DNA of 12,288 bases from Akkermansiaceae bacterium UBA4145. Its GTDB lineage: Bacteria > Verrucomicrobiota > Verrucomicrobiia > Verrucomicrobiales > Akkermansiaceae. The notes beneath the pieces were generated by a model. It had not been told where the DNA came from. It made no database searches and worked only from the letters and a program-made list of their open reading frames with translations. Position 1 is the stretch's first letter. Each line of letters begins with the position of its first letter. A program made the position numbers and the translations under genes. The stretch spans positions 1-12,288 of the forward strand of contig DFWB01000367.1 in the NCBI GenBank assembly GCA_002380675.1, given 5' to 3'. Below, in pieces: positions 6,454 through 12,288 of this stretch.

Positions 6454-7158
6454 TTACCTTTTAGGTTGGCTGGGATCTTCAGGAGTAAGACCTACAACAA
6501 GATCCATTCGGGCGGTGAGTTCACCTAGCTTGGATGTTGCCAGCGGTTTAAAAGGAATGGTGACCAGTTTCTGGAGCTCTGAATTGCCGCCTCCGATTCT
6601 CCGGTAGAGAAAGTCCTTGGCGTTCTGTTTTTCTCCTTCGATGTAGAGCTGGGTTGTGAGAATCCGCTTCCCCCGGTAAGTGACTCCGTAGTGAATGTGC
6701 GGAGTGCGCCCTGGATACGCAGGAGGCCTGATGGTGCGGAAATGGTAACGGCCCTTGGCATCGGTCAGGAAGCGCCCGTAACTCTGGAAGTTGCTGTCTC
6801 TCTTGTCCTGGTTTGGGGCCTTGGAGTGGAGGTAGATTCCCTTATTGTCGACTTGCCATATTTCAACGAGGGCGTTGCGAAGAGGGCGACCTTTTGTATC
6901 CATAACCACCCCCCCAAGGTAGGTCACCGCCCCGACCGCAGGCGTGATCTTGTCGTTCACGAGAAGGAGGTCATTGTCCGTGTCCAGAGGCAGGTTGTCC
7001 GGGTAAAACGGGCCTTCAACATCAGTAGGAGTTCTTTGCAGGGCCTCGGCGAGAGCACCTGGAACTGTGAAAAGGGCAGCTGCTCCTGCGGTTGCCCGGC
7101 GTAGGAAATGACGCCGATGGCAGATTCCGCAATCTGTCTGGGAATGGATGGGTCTCAT
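6454..7158 (-). CDS. Exported intradiol ring-cleavage dioxygenase (protocatechuate 3,4-dioxygenase-like)
   Basis: A 234-residue member of the intradiol dioxygenase family, which uses non-haem Fe(III) to split catechol-type rings between the two hydroxyl groups. The four iron ligands can be assigned: Tyr109 in KGIY, Tyr148 in PAYPGR, and His154 and His156 in PHIH. The core ALVEIWQVDNKG and TDAKGRYHFRTIRP are typical. The N-terminus carries a twin-arginine signal (RRHFL at 15-19), a hydrophobic stretch at about 22-36, and a likely cleavage site after ALA near residue 37, so the folded enzyme is probably exported by Tat. Only one subunit-like gene is present and no other aromatic-pathway gene is nearby, so the substrate is unknown. 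A secreted or periplasmic role in breaking down plant or humic phenolics is possible but unproven. It lies 60 bp downstream of mutY. Confidence 0.88.
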   Translation of the reverse strand: MRPIHSQTDCGICHRRHFLRRATAGAAALFTVPGALAEALQRTPTDVEGPFYPDNLPLDTDNDLLLVNDKITPAVGAVTYLGGVVMDTKGRPLRNALVEIWQVDNKGIYLHSKAPNQDKRDSNFQSYGRFLTDAKGRYHFRTIRPPAYPGRTPHIHYGVTYRGKRILTTQLYIEGEKQNAKDFLYRRIGGGNSELQKLVTIPFKPLATSKLGELTARMDLVVGLTPEDPSQPKR

Positions 7159-7218
7159 ACTCGTCTAGGGTTAGCTGTCCTTCCCCTTGTGTAACAGCAT
7201 GATCTCCCCAAAAATAGG

Positions 7219-8271
7219 TCATGCCTGAAGAAGCGAATGAAGGGCTTTCCGGAATGGAGAGGGCATGGGGAGGTCGATAATTTCCCGTGAGGAGTGGAAT
7301 TTTTCGGTGGTCTTTTTCTCTTGGGGAGGAAGCTGGGACGGGCTGCAACGGTAAATGTGCATGGTAACCTTATGGTGAGTAATGCCGTAATTGCGGGTGC
7401 CTAGGAGGGGAAAGTCGGAGAGTTGATGATGGCTCCGTTCTGGGAGCCTCCAAAGTCCCTTGCGGCGTGTTCCTTCCTCCTGCGCGAGAAGCACTGGGCC
7501 GTTGCGTTTCTGCACGAAGAGAACGTGCTCGTCTACCCGCACCGGTGCACGCCGAGTTCTTTTCCGAGGAAGCTTTTCAGGTTCGCGGGTGAGACAGAAA
7601 TCCCTGACAGGACATCGGGGGCAGGCGGGGGACCGTGGAGTGCAAAACGTCTGCCCGAGTTCCATCAGTGCGGAGTTAAAAGGCCGGGGCTGATCGCAGT
7701 CGAGGAGTTGTCCCGCCCAGGACCAGAGCCTGGTCTGGCTCCCGGAGGTCTGAATCTGCTCGCGCCAATCAAAAAGGCGGCTCAGGAGCCGGGACACGTT
7801 CGCATCAACGATTGGGGCAGGATAATTAAACGCGAAGCTCGCGACAGCGCCGGCCGTGTAACGGCCAACCCCGGGCAGGGACTCCAGCCCATCCGGGGTG
7901 GCAGGGAATACCCCCTCGTGCTCAGTAAGGATACTCTGCGCTGCTCCCTGGAGGTTTCGAATACGGTTATAGTAACCCAGACCTTCCCAGGCTCTGAGGA
8001 GATCACGTTCCGGGGCGTCAGCCAGAGAGTGTAGATCGGGGAAGGTATCCAGAAATCGCTCGAAGCGGCGATTTTGAATTACGGACCCGATTGTGGTCTG
8101 CTGGAGCATGATCTCGGAAACAAGAATTGCGTAGGGGTCCCTCGTTTTCCTCCAGGGATAGTCTGCTCCGTAACGTGCAAACCAGTTTAGCAGAGTCCGC
8201 CGGAAGGCCCTCACGTTCCGGAGGGCGTGACGGGAGGCTATGGGCTTGGACACGGATTGAGGATCGGACAT
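7219..8271 (-). CDS. mutY: A/G-specific adenine DNA glycosylase
   Basis: Removes adenine mispaired with 8-oxoguanine, starting base-excision repair. The 350-residue protein has the HhH-GPD core with catalytic Glu53 in SEIMLQQT, the helix-hairpin-helix LPGVGRYTAGAVASFAF at about 132-148, and the catalytic Asp156 in IVDANVSRLL. The 4Fe-4S loop follows with Cys210, Cys217, Cys220 and Cys226 in the exact C-x6-C-x2-C-x5-C spacing. Residues from about 240 form a NUDIX-like C-terminal domain that reads 8-oxoG (GLWRLPE, THHKVTMHIYRC). The ATG at 8271 lies only 35 bp from the divergent rnhC start, so its promoter must overlap that gap or the rnhC coding region. No Shine-Dalgarno is visible. This is the first minus-strand gene and could head the transcript. 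Confidence 0.95.
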   Translation of the reverse strand: MSDPQSVSKPIASRHALRNVRAFRRTLLNWFARYGADYPWRKTRDPYAILVSEIMLQQTTIGSVIQNRRFERFLDTFPDLHSLADAPERDLLRAWEGLGYYNRIRNLQGAAQSILTEHEGVFPATPDGLESLPGVGRYTAGAVASFAFNYPAPIVDANVSRLLSRLFDWREQIQTSGSQTRLWSWAGQLLDCDQPRPFNSALMELGQTFCTPRSPACPRCPVRDFCLTREPEKLPRKRTRRAPVRVDEHVLFVQKRNGPVLLAQEEGTRRKGLWRLPERSHHQLSDFPLLGTRNYGITHHKVTMHIYRCSPSQLPPQEKKTTEKFHSSREIIDLPMPSPFRKALHSLLQA

Positions 8272-8306
8272 TGCTTAAGCGGGGTCGAATCTAGAAACTC
8301 AGGGAA
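8272..8306. promoter_or_regulatory. Divergent mutY/rnhC intergenic region
   Basis: Only 35 bp separate the start codons of two divergent genes, so this gap must hold or adjoin both promoters. It contains a perfect 8-bp palindrome, GCTTAAGC, at 8273-8280. I find no convincing -35/-10 pair on either strand within it. The promoter elements may overlap the first codons of the opposite gene. Confidence 0.35.
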
Positions 8307-9230
8307 GTGGGATTAACAACGTATACTCAGGAGATCGAGGAAGGTGATGTGGAAAAGTTGCGAGAGCTCCTCAAGCGGGGTGGCTTTGAGATGCTGGAAA
8401 AGCCCTATGCCTATTACGGTGCCCGCAAAGGAAAGCTCAATGTCACGGTTTACGAGAAAGGGCCCAAGGTACTGATTCAAGGGAAAGATACGGAGGAGTT
8501 CGTAAAATTCATCTTGGAACCGGAGATCCTTGGCGAGGCCCGCTTAGGTTATGAAGAGGTGCATAACCCCGAAATGTTTCAGCCTCATTTCGGGATCGAT
8601 GAGAGTGGAAAGGGTGATTATTTCGGCCCTCTGGTCATCGCGGGAGCCTATACCGACTTGGAGAGCACGCGGGCCCTGATGGAGGCTGGTGTCATGGATT
8701 CCAAAAGAGTGAGCTCCAGAGATAGGATCGTCAATCTGTCGGGAATTATCAGGAGAACTCAGGGAGTGAAGGTGTCGGTGATCTTGGTGGGTCCCAAACG
8801 CTATAACGAACTCTATGAGAGATTTGCTAACCTGAATGAGTTACTGGCCTGGGGGCATGCAAAGGTGATCAAGGAGCTCTCCGAACTTGTTCCTGGATGC
8901 CCTCGAGCCCTGAGTGATCAATTCGCCAACCCACGCGTCCTCGAGCGTGCTCTCGCGCGCCAGGAGGTGAATGTGAAGCTTCAGCAGCGGACTAAGGGTG
9001 AGAGCGATGTGGCTGTTGCAGCTGCGTCTATTCTAGCACGGGAGGCTTTTGTCAGGTGGATCGAGAATGCATCCGAAACCTGGGGCCTTGCTCTTCCTCT
9101 GGGGGCTGGTGCCCCAGTTCTCGCATCGGGCCGGGAATTTATCGCACTGCACGGAAGAGAGCGGTTGGCAGAGATTGCGAAATTTCATTTCAAGACCACA
9201 AATCAGTTGACCAGCACAGAAAATGAGTGA
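8307..9230 (+). CDS. rnhC: Ribonuclease HIII
   Basis: Cleaves the RNA strand of RNA-DNA hybrids. It is a 307-residue type-2 RNase H with an N-terminal TBP-like substrate-binding domain (about residues 1-85, with the basic stretch YYGARKGKLNVTVYEKGPKV) and a catalytic domain from about 93. The diagnostic HIII motif GIDESGKGDYFGPL begins near 96. The catalytic residues are predicted as Asp98, Glu99, Asp204 (SDQF) and Asp234 (ESDVAVAAASILARE), at spacings like those of the Bacillus/Geobacillus enzyme. MDSKRVS at 130-136 and length agree. The GTG start at 8307 is chosen because it gives a full N-terminal domain. An AGGGA just before it is too close to be a good Shine-Dalgarno. Whether the genome also has an RNase HII cannot be told from this window. 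Confidence 0.95.
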   Translation: MGLTTYTQEIEEGDVEKLRELLKRGGFEMLEKPYAYYGARKGKLNVTVYEKGPKVLIQGKDTEEFVKFILEPEILGEARLGYEEVHNPEMFQPHFGIDESGKGDYFGPLVIAGAYTDLESTRALMEAGVMDSKRVSSRDRIVNLSGIIRRTQGVKVSVILVGPKRYNELYERFANLNELLAWGHAKVIKELSELVPGCPRALSDQFANPRVLERALARQEVNVKLQQRTKGESDVAVAAASILAREAFVRWIENASETWGLALPLGAGAPVLASGREFIALHGRERLAEIAKFHFKTTNQLTSTENE

Positions 9231-9256
9231 GTTCTTACTCCTACTCTCTTCTGTCG

Positions 9257-9286
9257 TTACATGCGGCACGGGGTGTGCTGTATATA
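9257..9286 (+). promoter_or_regulatory. Possible promoter for the HU/IHF-family gene
   Basis: A TATATA at 9281-9286 could serve as -10. TTACAT at 9257-9262 could be a poor -35, with 18-bp spacing. Transcription would start roughly 10-15 nt before the ATG at 9305, giving a very short leader. This is a by-eye match in an AT-richer spot and may be chance. Confidence 0.25.
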
Positions 9287-9304
9287 GAAATTGTAAGCGA
9301 TTTA

Positions 9305-9634
9305 ATGTCTACGATTACGAAAAGAGATTTGGTTGTCCGGATCAGCAATGAGACGGGATTAACGCAGCAACAGGTTTTTGACGTGGTTCAAAAAACCCTC
9401 GATGCTGTCACTTTGGACCTAGCGCAGGGAAACACGGTGGTGATGAGGAATTTTGGCACTTTTGAGGTTCGCCAGACGAAGGCTAAGGTCGGGCGGAACC
9501 CAAAGGATCCAGGGAAGGATGTTCCGATCCCGCCCCGGGCGGTGGTGAAATTTAAGCCGGGGAAAGAGATGAAGGAAAAAGTGGCTCGGATTCTTCCAGC
9601 CATCCAACAGCAGGTGCAAGTCGATTTGGATTAG
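9305..9634 (+). CDS. HU/IHF-family nucleoid DNA-binding protein
   Basis: A 109-residue bacterial histone-like protein that binds and bends DNA as a dimer. The helical N-terminus (STITKRDLVVRISNETGL, then QQQVFDVVQKTLDAVTLDLA) and the beta arm are clear: VVMRNFGTFEVRQTKAKVGR, NPKDPGKDVPIPPRAVVKFKPGKEMKEKV. The arm tip GRNPKDPG has the intercalating proline used by IHF/HU to kink DNA. A short acidic-ending tail, roughly 13 residues, extends beyond the usual 90-95. The frame is open upstream to 9227, but ATG at 9305 gives the family start and the extension would overlap the end of rnhC. Sequence alone does not decide between HU and an IHF subunit. It lies 74 bp after rnhC and may have its own promoter. 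Confidence 0.92.
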   Translation: MSTITKRDLVVRISNETGLTQQQVFDVVQKTLDAVTLDLAQGNTVVMRNFGTFEVRQTKAKVGRNPKDPGKDVPIPPRAVVKFKPGKEMKEKVARILPAIQQQVQVDLD

Positions 9635-9733
9635 GGTTCCACCTTAAAACCATTTGGATCACTACGGAAGGGGGCTGGTATTCCAGGCTCCTGATGAATT
9701 GTAACGGTGGTGCGTCTCTGGCACTATGCCGGC

Positions 9734-10249
9734 ATGTGGAAACACCTCACGCTCGCTGCTACACTTGGTTCATTGATTTTGACGTCCTGTGGCGGCGGTG
9801 GCTACAGCGGCTACATGACTCGTTCTTACACGATCAAGGGTGTGCGATATAACCCCATGAGCATCGAGGAGGCTCTGCGCTACGATGAGACGGGAATTGC
9901 CTCATGGTATGACGAGAGCAGTTTTTTTGGTTTCAAGAGAGGCGATTCCTCGCTGGGCGAAAAGGTGGGGCGTTTTGATGTTAGTGGAGCCCACAAGACC
10001 CTGCCGCTTCCCTGCAGGGTCAAAGTGACAAACCTGACAAATGGTAAATCTGTCACGATGCGGCTCAATGATCGTGGGCCTTTCATTGCGGGACGGATCA
10101 TCGATGTCACTCCTCGAGCAGCAAAGAAGCTGGGATTCAAGGACCAGGGTCTAACGAGAGTACGGGTTGAATGCCTGAGCGTGGGGGACGGAAGATATAA
10201 GCGAAAGGCAAGGCGATCACGGGGAATCCCATTTCTGCCCTTTTTGTAA
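9734..10249 (+). CDS. RlpA-like septal-ring lipoprotein (double-psi beta-barrel)
   Basis: A 171-residue predicted lipoprotein. The signal peptide ends in the lipobox LTSC, with Cys19 as the lipidated residue, so the protein should be anchored in a membrane facing the periplasm. A double-psi beta-barrel covers about 52-148: TGIASWYDE, SGAHKTLPLPCRVKVTN with His87, and RLNDRGPFIAGRIIDVTPRA with Asp113. In studied RlpA proteins the equivalent His and Asp are needed for lytic transglycosylase cleavage of glycan strands lacking stem peptides, so activity is plausible. No SPOR domain follows; instead there is a short basic tail (RYKRKARRSR) after about 154. ATG at 9734 is chosen because the signal peptide begins there; a GTG at 9707 would add nine residues. 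It sits between the HU/IHF-type gene and thrB with gaps of about 90-100 bp. Confidence 0.87.
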   Translation: MWKHLTLAATLGSLILTSCGGGGYSGYMTRSYTIKGVRYNPMSIEEALRYDETGIASWYDESSFFGFKRGDSSLGEKVGRFDVSGAHKTLPLPCRVKVTNLTNGKSVTMRLNDRGPFIAGRIIDVTPRAAKKLGFKDQGLTRVRVECLSVGDGRYKRKARRSRGIPFLPFL

Positions 10250-10340
10250 GCGGAATGTGGCAATTCGCGGGTAAGGGAAACGGTAAATTCACTGGCCCGC
10301 TGCGAGAAAAGCTGTTAGGAGCCCCGCCCCCCGACGAGAA

Positions 10341-11288
10341 ATGGCTCAGGAAGAAAAAACGGAAGTTCGCGTATTTGCCCCTGCCACGGTGGCAAATGTA
10401 GCGTGTGGCTATGATGTTCTGGGCTTTGCTATTGAAGCACCTGGGGATGAAGTAGTGGCAAGGCATTCGCCTGAACCGGGTTTGCGTATTGTAAAAATCA
10501 CCGGAGATGATGGCAAACTTCCCATGGAGGTAACCCAGAATACTGCGGGGGTGGCGGCTCAGGATTTGCTGCGCCATCTGGGAATGCTAGATCGCGGGGT
10601 CGAACTTGAGATTCACAAGAAGATGCCCTTTGGTAGTGGTCTTGGTTCCAGTGCTGCCAGCGCGGTTGCTGGAGTCTATGCCGTAAATAAATTGATTGGG
10701 GAGCCTTTGACCAAGAAGCAGCTCCTCCCTTTCGCGATGGCTGGAGAGTCCAGCGCGGATGGGGCGTGGCATGCAGATAATGTAGGGCCATGCCTTCTTG
10801 GAGGGATCGTATTCATCCGGTCGAATCAGGAATTGGACATGGCGCAATTACCAGGGCCGGAGAACCTCTGGGCGACGGTGGTCCATCCTGATATTGAGAT
10901 TCTTACCAAGGTTGCCAGGGAGATCCTGCCCCTTGAGGTGCCCCTCGACAACGTCACACAGCAGGTGGGAAACCTGGGAGGATTGTTATGTGGATTGATC
11001 CAAGACGATTATGAGTTGATTAGTCGTTCAATACACGACGTGATTGCTGAACCGCGTCGCCAGAAACTGATTCCAGAGTTTTACCGGGCCAAGCGAGACG
11101 CCATGGCTGCGGGAGCTCTTGGATTCAGTATATCGGGTGCGGGACCGAGTGTATTCGCCTTGTGTGAAGGGGAAGAAACCGCTCGCCGTGTAGGGGAAGA
11201 GGTCTCGCGCGTGTTTACAGAGGCTCCGATTCAGAGCCAAGTTTACGTATCGAGAATCAATCCTCGTGGAGTGTATGTAGTTGACTAA
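10341..11288 (+). CDS. thrB: Homoserine kinase (GHMP family)
   Basis: Phosphorylates homoserine with ATP, the step before threonine synthase. The 315-residue protein shows the three GHMP-kinase motifs: an N-terminal APATVANVACGYDVLGFAIE (13-32), the ATP-binding loop PFGSGLGSSAASAVAG at 96-111, and the C-terminal FSISGAGPSVFALCEGE. The length matches bacterial ThrB. Its position 59 bp ahead of thrC supports the assignment and suggests co-transcription. The ATG at 10341 fits the family start. An AGGAG at 10317-10321 is 19 nt away, too far for a normal ribosome-binding site. Confidence 0.95.
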   Translation: MAQEEKTEVRVFAPATVANVACGYDVLGFAIEAPGDEVVARHSPEPGLRIVKITGDDGKLPMEVTQNTAGVAAQDLLRHLGMLDRGVELEIHKKMPFGSGLGSSAASAVAGVYAVNKLIGEPLTKKQLLPFAMAGESSADGAWHADNVGPCLLGGIVFIRSNQELDMAQLPGPENLWATVVHPDIEILTKVAREILPLEVPLDNVTQQVGNLGGLLCGLIQDDYELISRSIHDVIAEPRRQKLIPEFYRAKRDAMAAGALGFSISGAGPSVFALCEGEETARRVGEEVSRVFTEAPIQSQVYVSRINPRGVYVVD

Positions 11289-11347
11289 TGCCTGTAAGAT
11301 CGGAGGGCCGTGTCTTGAAGTAGAAACGAAATACCCATCCGTTTTCC

Positions 11348-12288
11348 GTGGCCCAGAAATTCTACAGTACTGCATCAGCTGGCAGATTCGTCGATCTCAA
11401 GCAGGCGGTTTTGCGGTCGCTCCCTTCAGATAGCGGGCTTTACATGCCTGCCGAAGTGCCACGACCGGATGAAGTATTGCAGCCGGGCTGGCGTGAGTGG
11501 TCTTTTCCAGAACTCAGTTACCGGGTAGCGTCAGCGTTTTTCAAAGGGTCCGTTCCGGAGCAGGATCTGCGTGAGATGGTCGGGCAGGCTATTAATTTTG
11601 ATGCTCCGCTGGTTGAGATAGCGGAGGGCATGAATATTCTGGAGCTCTTTCATGGCCCCTCGCTGGCGTTTAAGGATTTCGGTGCTCGCTTCATGGCGCG
11701 CCTCATGGGCTGGCTGACTCGCGAAGATGATCGCGAGTTGACGGTGCTGGTGGCAACCTCTGGAGATACCGGTGGAGCAGTAGCCAGTGCGTTCCACCGG
11801 GTGACAGGGACAAGGGTCGTGGTGCTTTATCCCAGCGGGAAAGTCAGTGCCCTTCAGGAAAAACAACTCACTACCCTTGGGGACAATGTCACGGCGCTCG
11901 AGGTGAGGGGCTCTTTCGATGATTGTCAGCGATTGGTCAAAGCAGCGTTTCTTGATGAGACTCTTTCTGAGAAACTGAACCTGACGTCTGCCAATTCGAT
12001 CAATATTGCCCGGCTGCTTCCGCAGGCGTTTTACTACTTCCGCGCAGCTCAGCAGATGCCTGAAGAATCGAAGCCTGTTTTTGTTGTCCCGAGCGGTAAT
12101 TTTGGGAACCTGACTGCAGGGCTTCTAGCCCGCCAGATGGGTCTCCCTGTCAGCCATTTTGTGGCAGCTACAAACCTCAATGATGTGGTTCCGGCCTATC
12201 TAAGAAGCGGTCATTATGAGCCGAGGTCCAGCCTTCCTACCATTTCTAACGCAATGGACGTGGGGGCTCCCAGCAACTTTGCCCGGAT
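11348..12288 (+). CDS. thrC: Threonine synthase, partial (C-terminus outside the window)
   Basis: Converts O-phosphohomoserine to threonine using PLP; fold-type II enzyme. The 313 visible codons include FHGPSLAFKDFGARFMARL with the predicted PLP lysine Lys109, ATSGDTGGA (PLP phosphate contacts), LYPSGKVSALQEKQ, SANSINIARLLPQ and VPSGNFGNLTAG, all typical of the ThrC family found in enterobacteria. The start is taken as GTG at 11348, because AQKFYSTASAG matches family N-termini and no nearer ATG exists. Thirteen of the 17 bases before it are pyrimidines and there is no Shine-Dalgarno. The reading frame is still open at the window edge. No homoserine dehydrogenase gene is in view; it may lie beyond the window. 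Confidence 0.95.
   Translation, partial: MAQKFYSTASAGRFVDLKQAVLRSLPSDSGLYMPAEVPRPDEVLQPGWREWSFPELSYRVASAFFKGSVPEQDLREMVGQAINFDAPLVEIAEGMNILELFHGPSLAFKDFGARFMARLMGWLTREDDRELTVLVATSGDTGGAVASAFHRVTGTRVVVLYPSGKVSALQEKQLTTLGDNVTALEVRGSFDDCQRLVKAAFLDETLSEKLNLTSANSINIARLLPQAFYYFRAAQQMPEESKPVFVVPSGNFGNLTAGLLARQMGLPVSHFVAATNLNDVVPAYLRSGHYEPRSSLPTISNAMDVGAPSNFAR

Noticed and set aside
6449..6458. Perfect palindrome GGTAATTACC at the end of the dioxygenase gene
   Set aside because: Ten bases overlapping the stop codon, single copy in the window as far as I can see, and no promoter nearby; not enough to call an operator.
7423..8034. A 203-codon plus-strand open frame opposite mutY
   Set aside because: Antisense to the conserved MutY core including the Fe-S cysteines; no motif of its own.
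9227..9304. Upstream extension of the HU/IHF-type gene (26 extra residues)
   Set aside because: It overlaps the end of rnhC and does not resemble HU/IHF N-termini; ATG at 9305 gives the family start.

Overview
The window is a compact, ordinary-looking stretch of bacterial chromosome with about 92-93% coding sequence. It holds eight genes on the minus strand (positions 1-8271) and five on the plus strand (8307-12288), which diverge from a 35-bp gap at 8272-8306. The genes at both ends (argF and thrC) are cut by the window. No gap between genes exceeds 128 bp, so there is no unexplained stretch of 300 bases or more. I see no tRNA, rRNA, CRISPR array, insertion sequence or phage gene. Every gene is intact. 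The content best fits a Verrucomicrobiota bacterium, perhaps class Opitutia: RNase HIII, a MurU-like nucleotidyltransferase with a left-handed beta-helix tail next to an AmgK-like kinase, an orphan CHASE2-like membrane protein, and almost no Shine-Dalgarno sites. This placement is an inference from gene content, not a search result.

Minus strand, in transcription order: mutY (adenine DNA glycosylase); a Tat-exported intradiol dioxygenase; a sugar-1-phosphate nucleotidyltransferase resembling MurU; an APH-fold sugar kinase resembling AmgK; a CHASE2-like membrane protein with no output domain; then the arginine genes argB, argD and argF. Gaps of 60-128 bp separate all of them. They could form one long transcript or several. 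The kinase/nucleotidyltransferase pair suggests salvage of a cell-wall amino sugar (sugar to sugar-1-phosphate to NDP-sugar). ArgB, ArgD and ArgF catalyse the acetylglutamate kinase, acetylornithine aminotransferase and ornithine carbamoyltransferase steps of arginine synthesis. ArgB carries the residues of the arginine-inhibited form, so feedback control is likely at that enzyme.

Plus strand: rnhC (RNase HIII), an HU/IHF-family DNA-binding protein, an RlpA-like lipoprotein with a double-psi beta-barrel, then thrB and thrC for the last two steps of threonine synthesis. mutY and rnhC are both genome-maintenance genes that diverge from the same tiny gap.

Nothing here looks like a dedicated defence or mobile system. 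The points most worth a second look are the orphan CHASE2-like protein between cell-wall salvage and arginine genes, the MurU-like enzyme with an added beta-helix, the exported dioxygenase, and the consistent lack of Shine-Dalgarno sequences with pyrimidine-rich stretches in front of many start codons.
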